DNA from: Microlunatus flavus
Lineage (GTDB): Bacteria; Actinomycetota; Actinomycetes; Propionibacteriales; Propionibacteriaceae
DNA length: 64,000 nt
NCBI RefSeq assembly: GCF_900110855.1
Contig: NZ_FOFA01000008.1
Span: 1 to 64,000, forward strand
Direction: 5' to 3'
Below are positions 17,247 to 25,662 of this stretch, in pieces. How positions within the stretch are numbered: position 1 is the stretch's first letter; each line of letters starts with the position of its first letter. Position numbers and translations under genes: made by a program. Below the pieces are notes generated by a model that was given only the letters and a program-made list of their open reading frames with translations, was not told the DNA's origin and searched no databases.

Positions 17247-18260
17247 GTGCCCACGACCTCGCGCCGGCTGCTCACGCTCCTCTCCCTGCTGCAGGCCCGC
17301 CGGGACTGGCCCGGCTCGCTGCTCGCCGACCGCCTCGACGTCAGTCCGCGCACGGTCCGCCGCGACGTCGACCGGCTCCGCGAGCTGGGCTACCCGATCA
17401 CGGCGGTCAAGGGGCCGGACGGCGGCTACCGGCTCGGGCGGGGCGCCGACCTGCCGCCGCTGCTGCTCGACGACGACCAGGCGGTGGCGCTCGCCGTCGC
17501 CCTGCAGACCCTCGCCGGCGCCGGTGCCGGACTGGAGGAGGCGGCCGCCCGCGCCCTGGTGACGGTGCGGCAGGTGCTCCCCGCGCGGCTGCGGCGCCGG
17601 GTGGAGACCGTCCGTGTCGAGACCCTGGCGAGCCCGGGGCGGGGTTCGGGGACGGACCCGGCGACGCTGGCGACCGTGGGCGCCGCGGTGCACGCGAGCG
17701 AGGTGCTGCGCTTCGACTACGCCACCCCCGGCCGGGAGGCGGACGAGCCGGGCCCGGCCCGCCGCGCGGAACCGTACGCCGTGGTCGCGGCGGGCGGGCG
17801 GCACTACCTGCTGGCCTGGGACCTTGACCGAGAGGACTGGCGCACGTTCCGCCTCGACCGGCTCCGGCCGCGCAGCCCGGGCGGGCCCCGCTTCCGACGC
17901 CGCGAGGTGCCCGGCGGGGACGCCGCCGCGTTCGTCGCCGGACGGTTCCGGGGCACGGACGGCTCGACGTCGGACTGGCCCTGCCGGGGCGAGGTGCTGG
18001 TCGACCTCCCCCTCGCGGACGTCGCCCCGTACGCGGGGGACGGCTGGGTGGAGGCGGTGTCGGCGACCCGCTGCCGCCTGGTCCTGGGCGCCTGGTCGTG
18101 GCCGGCGCTCGCGGCGCGCCTGGGCCAGCTGGACGCGGAGGTCGAGGTGGTGGGGCCGGAACCGCTGCGGGCCGCGTTCGGCCTCCTCGCGGAGCGCTTC
18201 GGGCGGACGGCTTCCACGCCGGTTCCGTCGGTTCGGAGCCAGGGCCCGCCTGCGCTATAG
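17247..18260 (+). CDS. DeoR-type HTH regulator with WYL domain
   Basis: About 337 residues from a GTG start. Residues 4-60 form a winged HTH_11 helix-turn-helix (LLTLLSLLQARRDWPGSLLA, VSPRTVRRDVDRLRELGYPI). The WYL ligand-sensing domain follows (about 150-235, with PYAVVAAGGRHYLLAWDLDR) and a WCX-type C-terminus after it. These proteins commonly control genes next to them; it is divergent from the VOC protein gene with a 105-base gap. Ligand unknown. The gene is followed 36 bases later by tRNA-Asp. Confidence 0.9.
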   Translation: MPTTSRRLLTLLSLLQARRDWPGSLLADRLDVSPRTVRRDVDRLRELGYPITAVKGPDGGYRLGRGADLPPLLLDDDQAVALAVALQTLAGAGAGLEEAAARALVTVRQVLPARLRRRVETVRVETLASPGRGSGTDPATLATVGAAVHASEVLRFDYATPGREADEPGPARRAEPYAVVAAGGRHYLLAWDLDREDWRTFRLDRLRPRSPGGPRFRRREVPGGDAAAFVAGRFRGTDGSTSDWPCRGEVLVDLPLADVAPYAGDGWVEAVSATRCRLVLGAWSWPALAARLGQLDAEVEVVGPEPLRAAFGLLAERFGRTASTPVPSVRSQGPPAL

Positions 18261-18296
18261 TTCTGCGGGCGCCCGGGAGGGCGTTCAGGGCCATGA

Positions 18297-18370
18297 GGCC
18301 CCGTAGCGCAGTTGGTTAGCGCGCCGCCCTGTCACGGCGGAGGTCGCGGGTTCGAGTCCCGTCGGGGTCG
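18297..18370 (+). tRNA. tRNA-Asp (GTC)
   Basis: A 74-nt cloverleaf: acceptor GGCCCCG pairing CGGGGTC, D arm with AGTTGGTTA, anticodon stem GCCGC/GGCGG with anticodon GTC, T arm GCGGG-TTCGAGT-CCCGT, discriminator G. CCA is not encoded. A palindrome CAGGCG-TACGCCTG at 18383-18396 follows and may help end or process the transcript. Confidence 0.95.
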
Positions 18371-18424
18371 CGAGGGCGACGTCAGGCGTACGCCTGGTGT
18401 CGTTGCGGTCAGGAGCGTTCAGCC

Positions 18425-18442
18425 CCTGGCCTTTCGGCCAGG
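18425..18442 (+). promoter_or_regulatory. Hairpin overlapping the 5-prime end of tRNA-Phe
   Basis: CCTGGCC-TTTC-GGCCAGG is a perfect 7-bp stem with a 4-base loop. Its right arm is the 5-prime acceptor strand of tRNA-Phe, so this hairpin competes with the mature fold in the precursor. A role in processing or timing is possible but inferred. Confidence 0.4.
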
Positions 18443-18509
18443 TAGCTCAGCTGGTAGCAGCGTTCGCCTGAAAAGTGAAAGGTCGCCGGTTCGAACCCGG
18501 CCCTGGCCA
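18436..18509 (+). tRNA. tRNA-Phe (GAA)
   Basis: A 74-nt cloverleaf: acceptor GGCCAGG/CCTGGCC, D arm AGCTGGTAGCA, anticodon stem TTCGC/GTGAA with anticodon GAA, T arm GCCGG-TTCGAAC-CCGGC, discriminator A. CCA not encoded. The 5-prime acceptor strand could instead pair with an upstream CCTGGCC at 18425-18431. Confidence 0.95.
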
Positions 18510-18551
18510 CGTAGAGTCGCGGTTCCCACCGCACCGGGAGGATCACGACGC

Positions 18552-19115
18552 GTGACAGCTGCGCCGAACGACGAGGAGCGGGACGCCCTCGTTGCGGCGT
18601 TCCTGGCGGGTGACGAGCGCGCGCTCGAGCAGGTCTACCGCCGTTACTCCTCCCTCGTGTACAGCGTCTGCCTCCGTTCCCTCGGCGAGGTGACCGAGGC
18701 GGAGGACGTCACCCAGAAGGTCTTCGTCGCCGCCTGGGACAAGCGCCACAACTACAAGCCGGAGCGCGCGAGCCTCTCGGCGTGGTTGATGGGCATCACC
18801 CGCAACAAGATCGTCGACGCCCACCAGGGCCGGGCCCGGCAACGAAGAATCGCCGACCAGGTGGCGTCCAACTACGACACTCCCCGCGAACCTCTCGACG
18901 TGGCCGAGCGCCTCATCGTGGCGGACGAGATCGCCCGCCTCGACGAGATGCCCCAGAAGGTGCTCCGTCTCGCGTTCTACGAGGACCTCACGCACATGCA
19001 GATCGCCGAGCGGCTCCAGCTGCCGCCCGGCACCGTGAAGAGCCACATCAGGCGCAGCCTGATCAAGATCCGACGGAGACTGGAGGAGTCTGGCGATGGC
19101 CCATCCGGCGCCTGA
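18552..19115 (+). CDS. ECF-family RNA polymerase sigma factor
   Basis: A 187-residue ECF sigma factor. Region 2 lies at about residues 20-90 (LEQVYRRYSSLVYSVCLRSL, then DVTQKVFVAAWDKRHNY), region 4 at about 120-178 (LDEMPQKVLRLAFYEDLTHM, GTVKSHIRRSLIKIRRRL). GTG start with GGGAGG upstream. Its 3-prime end overlaps the next gene by 20 bases; that gene encodes a zinc-binding anti-sigma factor, so activity is held in check by the partner at the membrane. The inducing signal and regulon are unknown. Confidence 0.93.
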   Translation: MTAAPNDEERDALVAAFLAGDERALEQVYRRYSSLVYSVCLRSLGEVTEAEDVTQKVFVAAWDKRHNYKPERASLSAWLMGITRNKIVDAHQGRARQRRIADQVASNYDTPREPLDVAERLIVADEIARLDEMPQKVLRLAFYEDLTHMQIAERLQLPPGTVKSHIRRSLIKIRRRLEESGDGPSGA

Positions 19116-19914
19116 CCTCCTGGCGCTCATCGCGCTCGGGGAGGACGCCGACCAGGTCTCGCTCGACCACGTGGCCACGTGCCGCGCCTGCACCGACGAG
19201 GTGCACACGCTGCAGCAGGTGGCGGCGGTGGGCCGCACGCTCGGCCCCGCCGACCGGTTGGTCGCCCCGCACCCGCGGGTGTGGCAGCGGATCGCCTCCG
19301 ACGTGAACGACGGACGCGTCATCCCGCTCCCCGGCGCGGTCCTGCTCCGCGAGCAGCCCGTCGTGCCGCCGGCCGAGCCCGACCCCGTGCCCTTCGGAGG
19401 GCTGCCGGACGGTCCCCGCGACGGGGCGGCCCGCCCGGCCGACGCAGCCGCGGCTCCCCGTTCGCCGCGATCCCGTCCGCGATGGTTCGTGCCGGCCCTG
19501 GCCGCCGCCGCGGCGCTGGTCGTGGGTCTCGGGGGCGGCTTCGCCCTCAAGGGGGCGCTCGACCCCGCACCCGACGTCGTCGGGGCCACCCAGCTCAACG
19601 CCCTGCCCAGCTGGTCGGGCGCCAACGGCACGGCCACCGTCGAGGAGGCCGACGGCCAGCGGACCCTCGTGGTCACCATGGAGATGCCCGCGGGCCGCAC
19701 GGTCGACGGGCGCCTCGACGTCTGGATGAGCGACAGCCGGGCGAGCGACATGCTGCTGATGGGCAGCCTGAACGGGCTGTCCGGCCGCTTCGCCGTGCCG
19801 GCCGGGGTCGACCTCGCGGCGCACCCGATCGTCGACGTGTCCCTGGAACCGCAGGACGACCCAGACCCGGCGCACTCCGACGTGTCCGTGGTCCGCGGAC
19901 GGCTGAAGCTCTGA
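19096..19914 (+). CDS. Anti-sigma factor, membrane anchored (RskA-like)
   Basis: A 272-residue anti-sigma factor. The N-terminal ZAS zinc motif is HVATCRAC (His25-x3-Cys29-x2-Cys32), the sigma-binding domain. A proline/alanine-rich linker leads to one membrane span (about 127-150, FVPALAAAAALVVGLGGGFA) and an extracytoplasmic RskA-type domain with LDVWMSDSRASDMLLMGSLN. It overlaps the sigma gene by 20 bases, so the two are co-translated. It should bind and inactivate the sigma factor until an outside signal triggers its proteolysis (family knowledge). Confidence 0.9.
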   Translation: MAHPAPDLLALIALGEDADQVSLDHVATCRACTDEVHTLQQVAAVGRTLGPADRLVAPHPRVWQRIASDVNDGRVIPLPGAVLLREQPVVPPAEPDPVPFGGLPDGPRDGAARPADAAAAPRSPRSRPRWFVPALAAAAALVVGLGGGFALKGALDPAPDVVGATQLNALPSWSGANGTATVEEADGQRTLVVTMEMPAGRTVDGRLDVWMSDSRASDMLLMGSLNGLSGRFAVPAGVDLAAHPIVDVSLEPQDDPDPAHSDVSVVRGRLKL

Positions 19915-20693
19915 GCGACGCGGCCGGCTCCCGGCCGGAGCCGTACGTCAAGCACGGCGGGCCGAGCACGCCCCCCGAGTACTTCCCGATCGAGGCCGCC
20001 GGCCTGCGCTGGCTCGCGGCGGCGCCGGACGGCGCGGCCGTCGTCGGCGTGCAGGAGGTCGGCTCCCACCACATCGTGCTCGACCGGCTCAAGACGGCGC
20101 GGCCGACCACCGAGGCCGCCGAGTCCTTCGGCGCGGCACTCGCGCGGACGCACGCCGCGGGCGCGCCGGCCTTCGGGTCGCCGCCCGAGGGCTGGGAGGG
20201 CGACGGCTTCATCGGCCGGCAGCGGATGGCGATGCGGCCGACGCCGACCTGGGGCGCCTTCTACGCCGAGCAGCGCGTCCTGCCCTACGCGCGGGAGGCG
20301 TACGACATCCACCACCTCTCCGCCGCGGGGCTCGCCGCCGTCGAGCGCGTCGCCGAGCGGCTGCGCGCGGGCGAGCTCGACGACGGCCGGCCCCCGGCGC
20401 GGATCCACGGCGACCTGTGGTCGGGCAACGTGGTGTTCACCCCCGCCGGCGTCGTCGTCATCGACCCCGCGGCCCACGGCGGCCACGGCCTGACCGACCT
20501 GGCGATGCTGCACCTGTTCGGCGCGCCGGGGCTGGAGCGGATCAGCGACACGTACGCCGAGGCCGCCGGGCTCCACGACGGGTGGCGCGACCTCGTCGGG
20601 CTGCACCAGCTGCACCCGCTGCTCGTGCACGCGGTCAGCCACGGGCCGGCGTACGGCTCCGAGGCCGCGGGCGTGGCGCGCCGCTACCGCTGA
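19911..20693 (+). CDS. Fructosamine kinase family protein, probable CTG start
   Basis: A protein of about 260 residues of the fructosamine/ketosamine-3-kinase family, with a choline-kinase-like fold. Key features are PEYFPIEAAGLRWLA near the N-terminus, the catalytic HGDLWSGN and the metal-binding VVVIDPAAHGGHG. It would phosphorylate glycated amines for repair. No in-frame ATG, GTG or TTG exists between the upstream anti-sigma coding region and the conserved YVKHGG segment; the most plausible start is CTG at 19911, which overlaps the anti-sigma stop (CTGA) and is probably reached by translational coupling. Many homologues have about 20 more N-terminal residues, so a slightly truncated N-terminus is possible. 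Confidence 0.8.
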   Translation: MSDAAGSRPEPYVKHGGPSTPPEYFPIEAAGLRWLAAAPDGAAVVGVQEVGSHHIVLDRLKTARPTTEAAESFGAALARTHAAGAPAFGSPPEGWEGDGFIGRQRMAMRPTPTWGAFYAEQRVLPYAREAYDIHHLSAAGLAAVERVAERLRAGELDDGRPPARIHGDLWSGNVVFTPAGVVVIDPAAHGGHGLTDLAMLHLFGAPGLERISDTYAEAAGLHDGWRDLVGLHQLHPLLVHAVSHGPAYGSEAAGVARRYR

Positions 20694-20771
20694 GCCGCGT
20701 TCGGCCGGCGCGGGCCGGGTAACCAATCTCCTGGTGCCCCACCCCGGGAGCGCCGGAGACGGAGACGCCTG

Positions 20772-21650
20772 ATGCCCTTGATCAACCCCGTGACCCAGTA
20801 CCCCAAGAACACCGAGGAGCAGTCCCAGGCCGCGCCGGGCCTCGACGAGGAGATGACGCCCAAGGCCGACCACGGCGAGGGCTCCTACGTCGGCAGCGGC
20901 AAGCTGACCGCGCGCAAGGCGCTGGTCACGGGCGCGGACTCCGGCATCGGGCGCGCCGCCGCGATCGCCTTCGCCCGCGAGGGCGCCGACGTCGCGCTGT
21001 CCTACCTCCCCGAGGAGCAGCCGGACGCGGACGACGTCGTCAAGGTCATCAGCGAGGACGGCCGCAAGGTCGTGCAGCTGCCCGCCGACCTGTCGGTCGA
21101 GGAGAACGCGCGCAAGGTCGTCACCGACGCCGTCGAGCAGCTCGGCGGCCTCGACCTGCTGGTGATCGTCGCCGGCAAGCAGCAGTACGTCGACGACCTG
21201 GCCGACGTCACGTCGGAGCAGTTCGACCAGACCTACAAGACGAACGTCTACGCGCTCTTCTGGATGGTCCAGGAGGCCCTGAAGCACCTGCCCGCCGGCT
21301 CGAGCATCATCACGACGTCGTCGATCCAGGCCTACAGCCCGAGCCCGGGACTGGTCGACTACGCCAGCACCAAGGCCGCGATCAACACGTTCAGCAAGGC
21401 GCTGGCCCAGCAGCTCGCCCCCAAGGGCATCCGGGTCAACGTCGTCGCCCCCGGGCCGGTCTGGACGCCCCTGCAGGTGACCGGCGGTCAGCCGACCGAG
21501 GCGCTCGACGAGTTCGGGCAGCAGACGCCGCTGGGGCGGGCCGGGCAGCCGGCGGAGATGGCCGCCGCGTACGTCTACCTCGCCTCCGCCGAGTCGAGCT
21601 ACGTCAGCGGCGAGACGCTCAACCTCAACGGCGGCATGCCGACCCCCTGA
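20772..21650 (+). CDS. General-stress-type SDR oxidoreductase (YghA/Gsp39-like)
   Basis: A 292-residue SDR with the long N-terminal extension typical of the YghA/GSP39 group ([20 protein letters not shown]). It has TGADSGIG (53-60), Ser184, Tyr197 and Lys201 (YASTK), and PGPVWTPLQ. It should use NADP(H) on aldehydes or polyols; homologues are often induced by stress. ATG start with GGAGACGG upstream. It lies 78 bases behind the fructosamine kinase and ends before a very strong palindrome at 21698, so it is likely its own transcript. Confidence 0.9.
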   Translation: MPLINPVTQYPKNTEEQSQAAPGLDEEMTPKADHGEGSYVGSGKLTARKALVTGADSGIGRAAAIAFAREGADVALSYLPEEQPDADDVVKVISEDGRKVVQLPADLSVEENARKVVTDAVEQLGGLDLLVIVAGKQQYVDDLADVTSEQFDQTYKTNVYALFWMVQEALKHLPAGSSIITTSSIQAYSPSPGLVDYASTKAAINTFSKALAQQLAPKGIRVNVVAPGPVWTPLQVTGGQPTEALDEFGQQTPLGRAGQPAEMAAAYVYLASAESSYVSGETLNLNGGMPTP

Positions 21651-21697
21651 CCGGTCGGGCGAGCCCCGTCCCGCGGGCCGCACCTCCTCCAGACGCA

Positions 21698-21733
21698 CGC
21701 GTGCCCCGGGTCCTCGAGGACCCGGGGCACGCG
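21698..21733. terminator. 36-bp perfect palindrome, bidirectional terminator
   Basis: An uninterrupted 18+18 palindrome centred between 21715 and 21716 (arm CGCGTGCCCCGGGTCCTC). It separates the convergent SDR (ends 21650) and NADH dehydrogenase (ends 21754), where a two-way terminator is expected. Confidence 0.75.
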
Positions 21734-21753
21734 CGTACGGAGGAGGCGGAGCG

Positions 21754-23031
21754 TCAGCTGCGGCTGGCGCTGCCGGCGCGCAGCTTGGGCGTCTCCATCA
21801 CGTCGCCGACGATGGTGTTGCTCCGACGCGGCAGCAGGTAGCGCGACGTCAGGCTGAGCAGCGTCTGCAGGCGGTTGCGGCCGCCGAGGATGTAGACGAT
21901 GTGCAGGCCGATCCAGCCGAGCCAGGCCAGCACGCCCTTGAGCTTGAGGCCGAACGGCGTCTGCAGCACGGCGTCGCCGCGGCCGATCGTGGCCATGGTG
22001 CCCTTGTTGTGGTACTCGAACTTCTCGGTCGGGGCGCCACGGTGGAGGCGGGCGATCTGGCGGGCGGCGAACTTGCCCTCCTGGATCGCGGGCTGGGCGA
22101 GCTGCGGCAGCGGGTTGTCGACCGTGAGGCTCGCGTCGCCCGCGGCGAAGATCCGCTCCTCGCCGATGACGCGCAGGTCGCTGTTGACCTCGATGCGGCC
22201 ACCGCGGCCGATCGGGAGGCCCCACTCGCGCAGGATCGGGTTGCCGGAGACGCCGGCGGCCCAGATGACCAGGTCGACGGGCATCGACGAGCCGTCCTTG
22301 AAGTCCACCTTGTCGGCGTGGACCTCGGAGATCGCCGTGTTGAGGCGGACGTCGACGCCGCGCTTGTTGAGCTCCTCGAGCGCGTACTTGCGCAGCGAGT
22401 CGTCGAACGGCGCCAGCACGAAGGGCGCCATCTCCACCAGCACGACGTGCACCTGGGCCGGGTTGAGCTCGGGGTACGTCTTGGGCAGCGCCTCCTGCTT
22501 GAGCTCGGCGAGCTGCCCGGCCATCTCGACGCCGGTCGCGCCGCCGCCGGCGACGAGCACGGTGAAGCCGCCGGTGTTCGGGTGCGACTTGCCGGCGATG
22601 ATCTCCATGCTGCCGAAGATCGTGTCGCGCACCCGCAAGGCCTCGGCCCGCGTGTACATCGACATCGTGTACTCGGCAGCACCCGGGATGCCGAAGTGGT
22701 TGGTCGTGATGCCCGTGGACAGCACGAGGTAGTCGTAGTCGATCCGCACGCCGTCGTCGCAGACGACCTGCTGCGCGCCGTGGTCGATGCCGGTCACCGA
22801 CGCGCGGCGGAACCGGACGCCCCGGTGGCGCGCCGCGAAGTAGCGCAGCGAGTAGGTCACGTCGCCGGCGTTCAGGCCGCCGGTCGCGACCTGGTAGAGC
22901 AGGGGCTGGAACGTGTTGTAGGGGTGCCGGTCGACGAGCGTGACCCGGAACCCCTCCTTGGCCAGCTCGCTGGAGGCCGACAGCCCGGCGAACCCGGCAC
23001 CCACCACGACGACATGCGGCATCTCAGTCAC
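21754..23031 (-). CDS. ndh: Type II NADH dehydrogenase (NDH-2)
   Basis: A 425-residue membrane-associated flavoprotein that moves electrons from NADH to quinone without pumping protons. The FAD loop GAGFAG lies at residues 11-16, the NADH-binding Rossmann motif is LVAGGGATGVEMAG, and the second FAD motif is IFAAGDAS. The amphipathic C-terminus (GVLAWLGWIGLHIVYILGG) anchors it to the membrane. The start chosen is GTG at 23031, six bases after a TTAGAT -10 box, implying a leaderless message; ATG at 23022 is the alternative. Confidence 0.93.
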   Translation of the reverse strand: MTEMPHVVVVGAGFAGLSASSELAKEGFRVTLVDRHPYNTFQPLLYQVATGGLNAGDVTYSLRYFAARHRGVRFRRASVTGIDHGAQQVVCDDGVRIDYDYLVLSTGITTNHFGIPGAAEYTMSMYTRAEALRVRDTIFGSMEIIAGKSHPNTGGFTVLVAGGGATGVEMAGQLAELKQEALPKTYPELNPAQVHVVLVEMAPFVLAPFDDSLRKYALEELNKRGVDVRLNTAISEVHADKVDFKDGSSMPVDLVIWAAGVSGNPILREWGLPIGRGGRIEVNSDLRVIGEERIFAAGDASLTVDNPLPQLAQPAIQEGKFAARQIARLHRGAPTEKFEYHNKGTMATIGRGDAVLQTPFGLKLKGVLAWLGWIGLHIVYILGGRNRLQTLLSLTSRYLLPRRSNTIVGDVMETPKLRAGSASRS

Positions 23032-23037
23032 CGTGCT

Positions 23038-23064
23038 ATCTAACCAGCCTTCAGGGAACCGCAA
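23038..23064 (-). promoter_or_regulatory. Promoter of ndh (leaderless)
   Basis: On the minus strand TTGCGG (23059-23064) and TTAGAT (23038-23043, 15-base spacer) are followed after 6 bases by the GTG start, placing the transcription start at or beside the start codon. Confidence 0.6.
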
Positions 23065-23238
23065 TAGCGCGCCCGCTCGTTGGAGGGAGTCGACCTGCGT
23101 GGGCCGAGCACGAGGCCGACCCCCTCCGAGCGTCGGGCAGCCGGAGCCCCGGTCCGGTCTGGACGACGAGCGAGTCAGCCGGGGAGTCGCGGCAGCGGCA
23201 GCGACGACCGCTGACGATCGAGGAGGAAGACCGGAGCG

Positions 23239-24225
23239 TCAGGGCGCAGGCGGGCGCGAGGAGGAGGACACAGACACGTAGCCGCGGGTGAAGCGCTCGA
23301 TCTCGGTGAACACGTGGGCGCGGACCGCGGGGGCCGAGAGGACCAGGTCGTGGACGCCCTCCTCGACGCGGACGACGGTGACGCAGCGCCCGAGCCGTAC
23401 GGAGCGGGCGGCGATCTGCTCCACGTCGAGGACGGTGTCGACGACCCGCAGGTCCTCGCTCCAGCGTCGGGCGAAGCTCGTGCGGGTCGAGGCGAGCACG
23501 AGGACCGGGGCCTCGATGTCGAGCCCCGCGGCCACGCGCCGCTGCCCCTGGATCACGGCCCGCAGCCAGCCGACGCGGATCGGCGGGCCCGGCGACAGCT
23601 TCATGTCGAGGTCGTAGTCCCACTCCCCCTCCAGCGAGAGGTGCAGCGCCCGCGCGTAGTGGCCGGGGTCGGCGGCCCGCAGCACCGCGTACGGCGACCG
23701 GGCGCCGAGCGCGTCGATCACCGGCGCGCCGATCGCCCGCACGAGCGCGGAGCCCTGCAGGTCGAGCCACGGCGAGTTGAGCACGAGCGCGTCCACGCGA
23801 CCCGGCCGGCGGGCCGCCCACAGCGCCGTCACCAGGCCGCCGGTCGAGTGGCCCATGACCACGAGCACGTCGTGGTCGGCGGCGATCACCCGGGCGGCCG
23901 CGTCCAGCTCCTCGTCGTACTCGCCGAGGTCGCTGGTGAAGCCGCGGAGGTGGCCGCGGCGCGCGCTGCGCCCGTAGCGACGCAGGTCGAGGGCGTAGAA
24001 GTCGAAGCCGAGGGCCGCCCAGAAGTCCGCGAGATGGGTCTGGAAGAAGTAGTCGTTCCAGCCGTGGACGTAGAGCACGGCGCGCCGGGAACGCCGCGGT
24101 TCGTCACGGCGCACGAGCGTCGCGACGACCTCCACGTCCGGCGGCTCGTCCGGCATCCGGGCGGCGTCGGGCAACGCGATCTCGGTGGAGACGTAGCCGT
24201 CCAGCAGGTCGGGGTCCCAGCGCAC
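23239..24225 (-). CDS. Alpha/beta hydrolase, monoacylglycerol-lipase-like (S33)
   Basis: A 328-residue serine hydrolase. Oxyanion motif YVHGWND (52-58), nucleophile elbow GHSTGG with Ser127, a C-terminal His in EEGVHDLVLS; the DLRRYGRS loop is like that of monoacylglycerol lipases and lysophospholipases. No signal peptide, so cytosolic or peripheral. GTG start; it is 12 bases downstream of the DUF4870 gene and thus probably co-transcribed from the DUF4870 promoter. Confidence 0.87.
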   Translation of the reverse strand: MRWDPDLLDGYVSTEIALPDAARMPDEPPDVEVVATLVRRDEPRRSRRAVLYVHGWNDYFFQTHLADFWAALGFDFYALDLRRYGRSARRGHLRGFTSDLGEYDEELDAAARVIAADHDVLVVMGHSTGGLVTALWAARRPGRVDALVLNSPWLDLQGSALVRAIGAPVIDALGARSPYAVLRAADPGHYARALHLSLEGEWDYDLDMKLSPGPPIRVGWLRAVIQGQRRVAAGLDIEAPVLVLASTRTSFARRWSEDLRVVDTVLDVEQIAARSVRLGRCVTVVRVEEGVHDLVLSAPAVRAHVFTEIERFTRGYVSVSSSSRPPAP

Positions 24226-24237
24226 GTCGGGAGCGCC

Positions 24238-25218
24238 CTACTTCACCAGCCGCCAGTTGACCGGGTAGCGGTAGACCTGCCCCTTGTTCGACGCGACGGC
24301 GGCGAGGATGCAGAAGACGACCCCGACGACCCACACCGCGAACGGCAGGATGCTCAGCGCACCGAAGGTGACGCCCGCGAGGACCGAGCTGACGACGAGG
24401 GCGATCGAGAAGAGGATCGAGAAGTTCAGGGCCTCGGTCGTGGAGTCCTTGAGGAACTGGCTGCGGTCCTTGAGCACGGCCCACGCGATGACGGGGCCGA
24501 CGAAGGTGACCACGACCGTGCTGATGTGGGTCAGCGTCGCCCAGAGGCGCTGGTCGCTGTCCGACATCGGCGCCGCCTGACCGCCGGGCCCGTACGCCTG
24601 GGGTGGGTACGGCGGCTGCCCCGGGTGGGGCTGCTGGTAGCCCTGCTGGGCCTGGCCCTGCTGGCCCGGGTACGGATGACCGCTCCAGGGCTGCTGCTGC
24701 CCGTAGCCCTGCGGCTGCCCGTACGCCGGCGGCTGCCCGTAGGGCTGGGGCTGGCCGAATCCCTGAGGCTGCCCGTACGGCTGCTGCTGGCCGTAGCCCT
24801 GCGGCTGCCCGTACGTCTGCTGATCGCCGTAGCCCTGCGGCTGCCCGTAGGGCTGCTGACCGCCGTACGCCGACTGGTCGCCGCCCGGCTGACCCTGCTC
24901 GGGAGCGCCGAAGCCGGGAGCACCGGTCGGCGGCTGACCCTGGTCGGGAGCCGGCGACTCGTAGCCACCGCGCCCGTGACCGGGCGCGGGAAAGCCGTCC
25001 TGGGCGTACGACGCCTGCCCGTGCTCGGGCTGGCCGTACTGCTGGGGACCCTGGCCCTCCACCGGCGCCGACTGACCGTCGGCGGCCGGCGGCTGGTAGC
25101 CCGTGGACGGAGGCTGGCCGTACTGCTGCGCCCCGCTGGGGACGTCGTACGGCTGCTCGTGCGTCTGCTGCTCGTCCGGGGACGGTTCAGCAGGACGGGG
25201 ACCAGAGGTCTCGCTCAT
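24238..25218 (-). CDS. DUF4870 membrane protein with long Gln/Gly/Tyr-rich N-terminus
   Basis: A 326-residue protein. Residues 1-200 are low complexity, made of repeated YGQPQGYG- and YGQQQPYG-like units, probably disordered. Residues about 210-326 form a DUF4870 domain with three to four membrane spans ([50 protein letters not shown]). Proteins with this architecture are common in actinobacteria, often near the envelope; the role is not known. A TAACCT -10 box lies 6 bases before the ATG, so the message is probably leaderless. Confidence 0.85.
   Translation of the reverse strand: MSETSGPRPAEPSPDEQQTHEQPYDVPSGAQQYGQPPSTGYQPPAADGQSAPVEGQGPQQYGQPEHGQASYAQDGFPAPGHGRGGYESPAPDQGQPPTGAPGFGAPEQGQPGGDQSAYGGQQPYGQPQGYGDQQTYGQPQGYGQQQPYGQPQGFGQPQPYGQPPAYGQPQGYGQQQPWSGHPYPGQQGQAQQGYQQPHPGQPPYPPQAYGPGGQAAPMSDSDQRLWATLTHISTVVVTFVGPVIAWAVLKDRSQFLKDSTTEALNFSILFSIALVVSSVLAGVTFGALSILPFAVWVVGVVFCILAAVASNKGQVYRYPVNWRLVK
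24601..24915 (-). repeat. In-gene minisatellite encoding GQPQGYG units
   Basis: Repeated 18-30-base units built on CAGCCGTACGG / CAGGGCTACGG (minus strand) run through the DUF4870 N-terminal coding region. Such repeats can change length by slippage, so the size of this tail may vary between strains. Confidence 0.65.
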
Positions 25219-25224
25219 GCGACC

Positions 25225-25230
25225 AGGTTA
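25225..25230 (-). promoter_or_regulatory. -10 box of DUF4870 gene
   Basis: TAACCT, then six bases (GGTCGC), then the ATG at 25218: leaderless promoter pattern. Confidence 0.55.
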
Positions 25231-25259
25231 ATTGGTGCGCCCGGGTCGGCGGACGACGG

Positions 25260-25502
25260 TCAGCCGGACTTGCGGAGCTCCGCGTAGCCGTCGTCGTCGT
25301 CCTCGGCGTCGTAGGCGCGAGGGTCGTCGTCGCTCTCGTCGGAGTCCGGACTCTCCTCCGCGAGGTCCGCGTACGCCGGAGGCACTTCACTGCCCTCGTG
25401 ACGGAGCTCCGCGGCGAGCGACCCGAAGTCGGTGCCGAATGAGCGGTACTTGAGTTCGCGAGCGACCTTGGTCTGCTTCGCCTTTGCACGGCCGCGCCCC
25501 AT
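25260..25502 (-). CDS. DUF3073 small protein
   Basis: An 80-residue actinobacterial DUF3073 protein. The basic, highly conserved N-terminus MGRGRAKAKQTKVARELKYR is followed by a short middle and a strongly acidic tail (DSDESDDD, DAEDDDD). No reaction is known. ATG start with GAGGGGG upstream. It sits next to purM-purF as in many actinobacteria, which supports the annotation. Confidence 0.92.
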   Translation of the reverse strand: MGRGRAKAKQTKVARELKYRSFGTDFGSLAAELRHEGSEVPPAYADLAEESPDSDESDDDPRAYDAEDDDDGYAELRKSG

Positions 25503-25662
25503 AGGGTCGACCCCCTCGCTCTGGTCAGCCGGCGGCTGGGCCGCGGCTCCTCTTGGTCAATGTCGTGGGGCAGAGACTACCCAATGGACAGAGCCTGGCA
25601 AAGCAACCGCACAGCGCCGGGATGCAAGGTGGGTCACGCCGGGCCACGACCCGGGCCCTGCG

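Noticed and set aside
24601-24915. CRISPR array
   Set aside because: The repeats are in frame, have no spacers of uniform size and encode Gln/Gly/Tyr units inside a normal gene.
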